Positions 6,549-8,429 of a DNA stretch of 8,429 nucleotides are shown piece by piece. The notes under the pieces were generated by a model. The model made no database searches and was not told the origin of the DNA. It saw nothing but the letters and a program-made list of their open reading frames with translations. The translations under genes and the position numbers were made by a program. Within the stretch, counting starts at the first letter, position 1. Each line of letters starts with the position of its first letter. The DNA is from UBA3263 sp964528425 (lineage in GTDB: Bacteria; Bacteroidota; Bacteroidia; Bacteroidales; Muribaculaceae). Location of the stretch: NCBI GenBank assembly GCA_964528425.1, contig CAZGTD010000055.1:1-8429 (forward strand). The letters run 5' to 3'.

Positions 6549-7580
6549 TTACTTGGAGTTCTTTTTGTAGTATTTAATCAACTTGGGCACGATATCTTCA
6601 ACATTGCCGGTAATAACGTAGTCGGCAATGGAGTTGATGGGTGCGTTGGGGTCATTGTTGATGGAGATGATGATTGAGGAATCCTGCATGCCGGCAATGT
6701 GCTGAATCTGGCCGGAGATGCCGCAGGCAATGTAGAGTTTGGGGCGCACGGTGGTGCCGGTCTGACCAATCTGGCGGGCATGTTCGGTCCAGCCTGCATC
6801 GACTGCGGCGCGGGTTGCGCCAACTTCGCCGTTGAGCACCTGGGCGAGTTCGTGGAGCTGGTCGAAACCTTCTTTGGAACCTACGCCGTAGCCGCCGGCA
6901 ACGATGATGGGCGAGTTTTTGATGTTGATTTTCGATTTCTCGATGTGGCGGTCGATGATTTCAACGATGTAGTCTTCGGGGGCGATGAAATCGTCAGCTT
7001 TGAGTTCAACAACTTCAGCTTTATGGTTGGGGTCGTAGATTTCTTTTTTCATCACACCCTCGCGAACGGTTGCCATCTGGGGGCGACATTCGGGGTTAAC
7101 GATGGTAGCCACGATGTTGCCGCCGAAGGCCGGGCGAATCTGATAGAGCAGGTCGGTGTAGCTCTTGCCGGTTTTGGCGTCGGTGTGGTCGCCGATTTCG
7201 AGCGAGGTGCAGTCGGCGGTAAGGCCCGAGTGGAGGCAGGAGCTTACGCGGGGGCCGAGGTCGCGGCCTATGCAAGTTGCGCCCATAAGGCAAATCTGCG
7301 GTTTGATTTGCTTGAACAGGTTGATCAGAAGGGCGGCATGAGGGTTAGTGGTGTAGGGGAAGAGGCGGGCATCGTCGACCTTATAGATGAGGTCAACGCC
7401 ATAGGGGGCGAGAACCTTTTCAACGTCGCCGAGATTATGGCCGGCCACAATGGCTTCCAGCTTAACGCCGAGTTTGTCGGCGAGGGCACGACCTTTCGTG
7501 AGCAGCTCGAGGCTGACGTCAGCAATATGGTCTTCAGCCCATTCGCAATAGACGATGAGATTATTGTTGTCCTGTGTCAT
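6549..7580 (-). CDS. etfA: Electron transfer flavoprotein subunit alpha
   Basis: EtfA carries the mobile FAD domain that delivers electrons between EtfB and the acyl-CoA dehydrogenase in the cytoplasm. The 343-residue product has the N-terminal ETF fold with GRDLGPR at 105-111, GLTADCT at 119-125 and RPAFGGN at 149-155. The C-terminal FAD-binding domain follows with ATRAAVDAGW at 255-264, QIGQTGTTVRP at 270-280, and the family signature LYIACGISGQIQHIAGMQDS at 282-301, then NNDPNAPI. Length and motifs are normal and there is no N-terminal ferredoxin-like extension. The ATG at 7580 is 6 nt after the etfB stop, and the stop is 2 nt before the dehydrogenase gene, so the three genes form one transcription unit. 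Confidence 0.96.
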   Translation of the reverse strand: MTQDNNNLIVYCEWAEDHIADVSLELLTKGRALADKLGVKLEAIVAGHNLGDVEKVLAPYGVDLIYKVDDARLFPYTTNPHAALLINLFKQIKPQICLMGATCIGRDLGPRVSSCLHSGLTADCTSLEIGDHTDAKTGKSYTDLLYQIRPAFGGNIVATIVNPECRPQMATVREGVMKKEIYDPNHKAEVVELKADDFIAPEDYIVEIIDRHIEKSKINIKNSPIIVAGGYGVGSKEGFDQLHELAQVLNGEVGATRAAVDAGWTEHARQIGQTGTTVRPKLYIACGISGQIQHIAGMQDSSIIISINNDPNAPINSIADYVITGNVEDIVPKLIKYYKKNSK

Positions 7581-7586
7581 AATGAG

Positions 7587-8429
7587 TTAGCCGATAGTGT
7601 GGTTGGCAATAAGTTCTTTGATGAGTTCTTCGATTTGAGTATCGTCGTCGTCGAGGCGGCGCGATTCCTTGGCGGTGAACACAACGTTTTCAACGTTTTT
7701 CACTTTCGTCGGAGAGCCGGGGAAACCAATCTGCTCGGGGTCTGCTTCAACAAAAGCGGCGCTCCATTCAACGATTGCCTCGGGGCAACGTTCGTCAGCA
7801 CGCTTCTGGGCTTCTTCGCTCAGACCGGCACGTTCAGTGGGAGAGGCGGCGTATTTGAATTTGCAAACGCGGCGTGCATTACGCGGACGGCATTCGTCGG
7901 CCGAGCTTCCAACGGTTACGAGGCAAGGCAGGGGGGCCTTAACGGTTTCCACGCCGTTTTCAAGGCGACGCTTAACGGTTACATAGCCATCTTTGCAATC
8001 AATGATTTCTTCGGCATAGGTAATCTGGGGCACACCGAGTTTTTCGGCAATCTGGGGACCTACCTGCGCGGTATCGCCGTCAATTGCCTGGCGACCACCG
8101 AGAATAATGTCGTAGCCCTCCATTTTGCGGATTGCCTGCGACAGGGAGTAGCTGGTTGCCAGAGTGTCGGCGCCGCCAAGAGCGCGGTCAGTGAGAACCA
8201 CCCCGCGGTCAGCGCCGCGATAGATTGCTTCACGAATGATTTCAGAGGCACGGGGAAGGCCCATCGTCAAGACGGTAACGGTGGAGCCGGGATTGGCATC
8301 CTTCAGGCGCAAGGCCTGCTCCAGGGCGTTGAGGTCTTCGGGATTGAAGATGGCGGGCAACACTGCACGGTTGATGGTGCCGTCTTCTTTCATTGCATCT
8401 TTGCCCACATTGCGGGTGTCGGGCACCTG
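7587..8429 (-). CDS. etfB: Electron transfer flavoprotein subunit beta (5' end beyond the right edge)
   Basis: EtfB pairs with EtfA and binds the second cofactor of the heterodimer, either AMP or, in bifurcating forms, a second FAD. The visible 280 residues begin QVPDT, which in the family follows an MKIVVCIK-type start, so about eight codons lie outside the window. A GTG at 8426 is the internal valine of QVPDT and not the start. Motifs include FNPEDLNALEQALRLKD (28-44 of the visible part), GGADTLATSY (85-94) and GRQAIDGDTAQVGPQIAEKL (112-131). The DGDTAQVGP version is found in ETFs of the bifurcating class, while mitochondrial-type ETFs carry a different sequence there. The C-terminal part has the SADECRPRN segment (176-184), the usual place of the conserved ETF-beta signature. 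The promoter of the operon is not visible. Confidence 0.95.
   Translation of the reverse strand, partial: QVPDTRNVGKDAMKEDGTINRAVLPAIFNPEDLNALEQALRLKDANPGSTVTVLTMGLPRASEIIREAIYRGADRGVVLTDRALGGADTLATSYSLSQAIRKMEGYDIILGGRQAIDGDTAQVGPQIAEKLGVPQITYAEEIIDCKDGYVTVKRRLENGVETVKAPLPCLVTVGSSADECRPRNARRVCKFKYAASPTERAGLSEEAQKRADERCPEAIVEWSAAFVEADPEQIGFPGSPTKVKNVENVVFTAKESRRLDDDDTQIEELIKELIANHTIG

Noticed and set aside
5314..6570. 418-codon open frame on the plus strand
   Set aside because: It is antisense to the acyl-CoA dehydrogenase gene and shows no recognisable domain; the minus-strand gene explains the openness.
8424..8426. GTG as the start codon of etfB
   Set aside because: It encodes the valine in the conserved QVPDT segment. 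The preceding CAG at the window edge continues the frame, so the real start lies outside.

Overview
The window carries one gene strand: every supported gene reads on the minus strand, from right to left. It is bioenergetic DNA from an anaerobic member of the Bacteroidota, most likely Bacteroidales and possibly Muribaculaceae. The reasons are a fused nuoCD gene followed directly by nuoH with no nuoE, nuoF or nuoG between them, a TAnnTTTG-type promoter element ahead of nuoA, mostly absent Shine-Dalgarno sites, and protein sequences of gut-Bacteroidales type. The family-level placement is an impression from protein similarity, not a computed result.

Layout in transcription order: (1) etfB (5' end cut by the right window edge), etfA and a large acyl-CoA dehydrogenase gene form a tight operon with gaps of 6 and 2 nt. 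It is closed by a strong rho-independent terminator 21 nt after the last stop. (2) A short AT-rich gap holds a candidate promoter for nuoA. (3) nuoA, nuoB, nuoCD and nuoH follow; nuoA and nuoB overlap by 10 nt, and the other gaps are about 43 nt. (4) Thirty-three nt after nuoH, where nuoI would be expected, an atpD gene (F1-ATPase beta) begins. (5) atpD stops resembling its family near codon 267-270. There the DNA changes, in another frame, into what looks like the N-terminus of a DedA-family membrane protein, which runs off the left edge.

Function: the ETF pair and the acyl-CoA dehydrogenase would exchange electrons between acyl-CoA/enoyl-CoA couples and cellular carriers. The EtfB sequence has the motif seen in electron-bifurcating-type ETFs. 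The nuo genes encode quinone-site and membrane parts of a complex I, apparently of the type lacking the NADH-oxidising module. AtpD would belong to the ATP synthase that uses the resulting gradient.

The ETF/dehydrogenase and nuo genes look ordinary and intact. The unusual part is the left end, with two unexpected junctions (nuoH to atpD, and atpD to a DedA-like start). These are either real rearrangements or, more likely for the second one, an assembly chimera. I did not find a convincing new biological system here. No RNA genes, CRISPR arrays, insertion sequences or attachment sites were seen.
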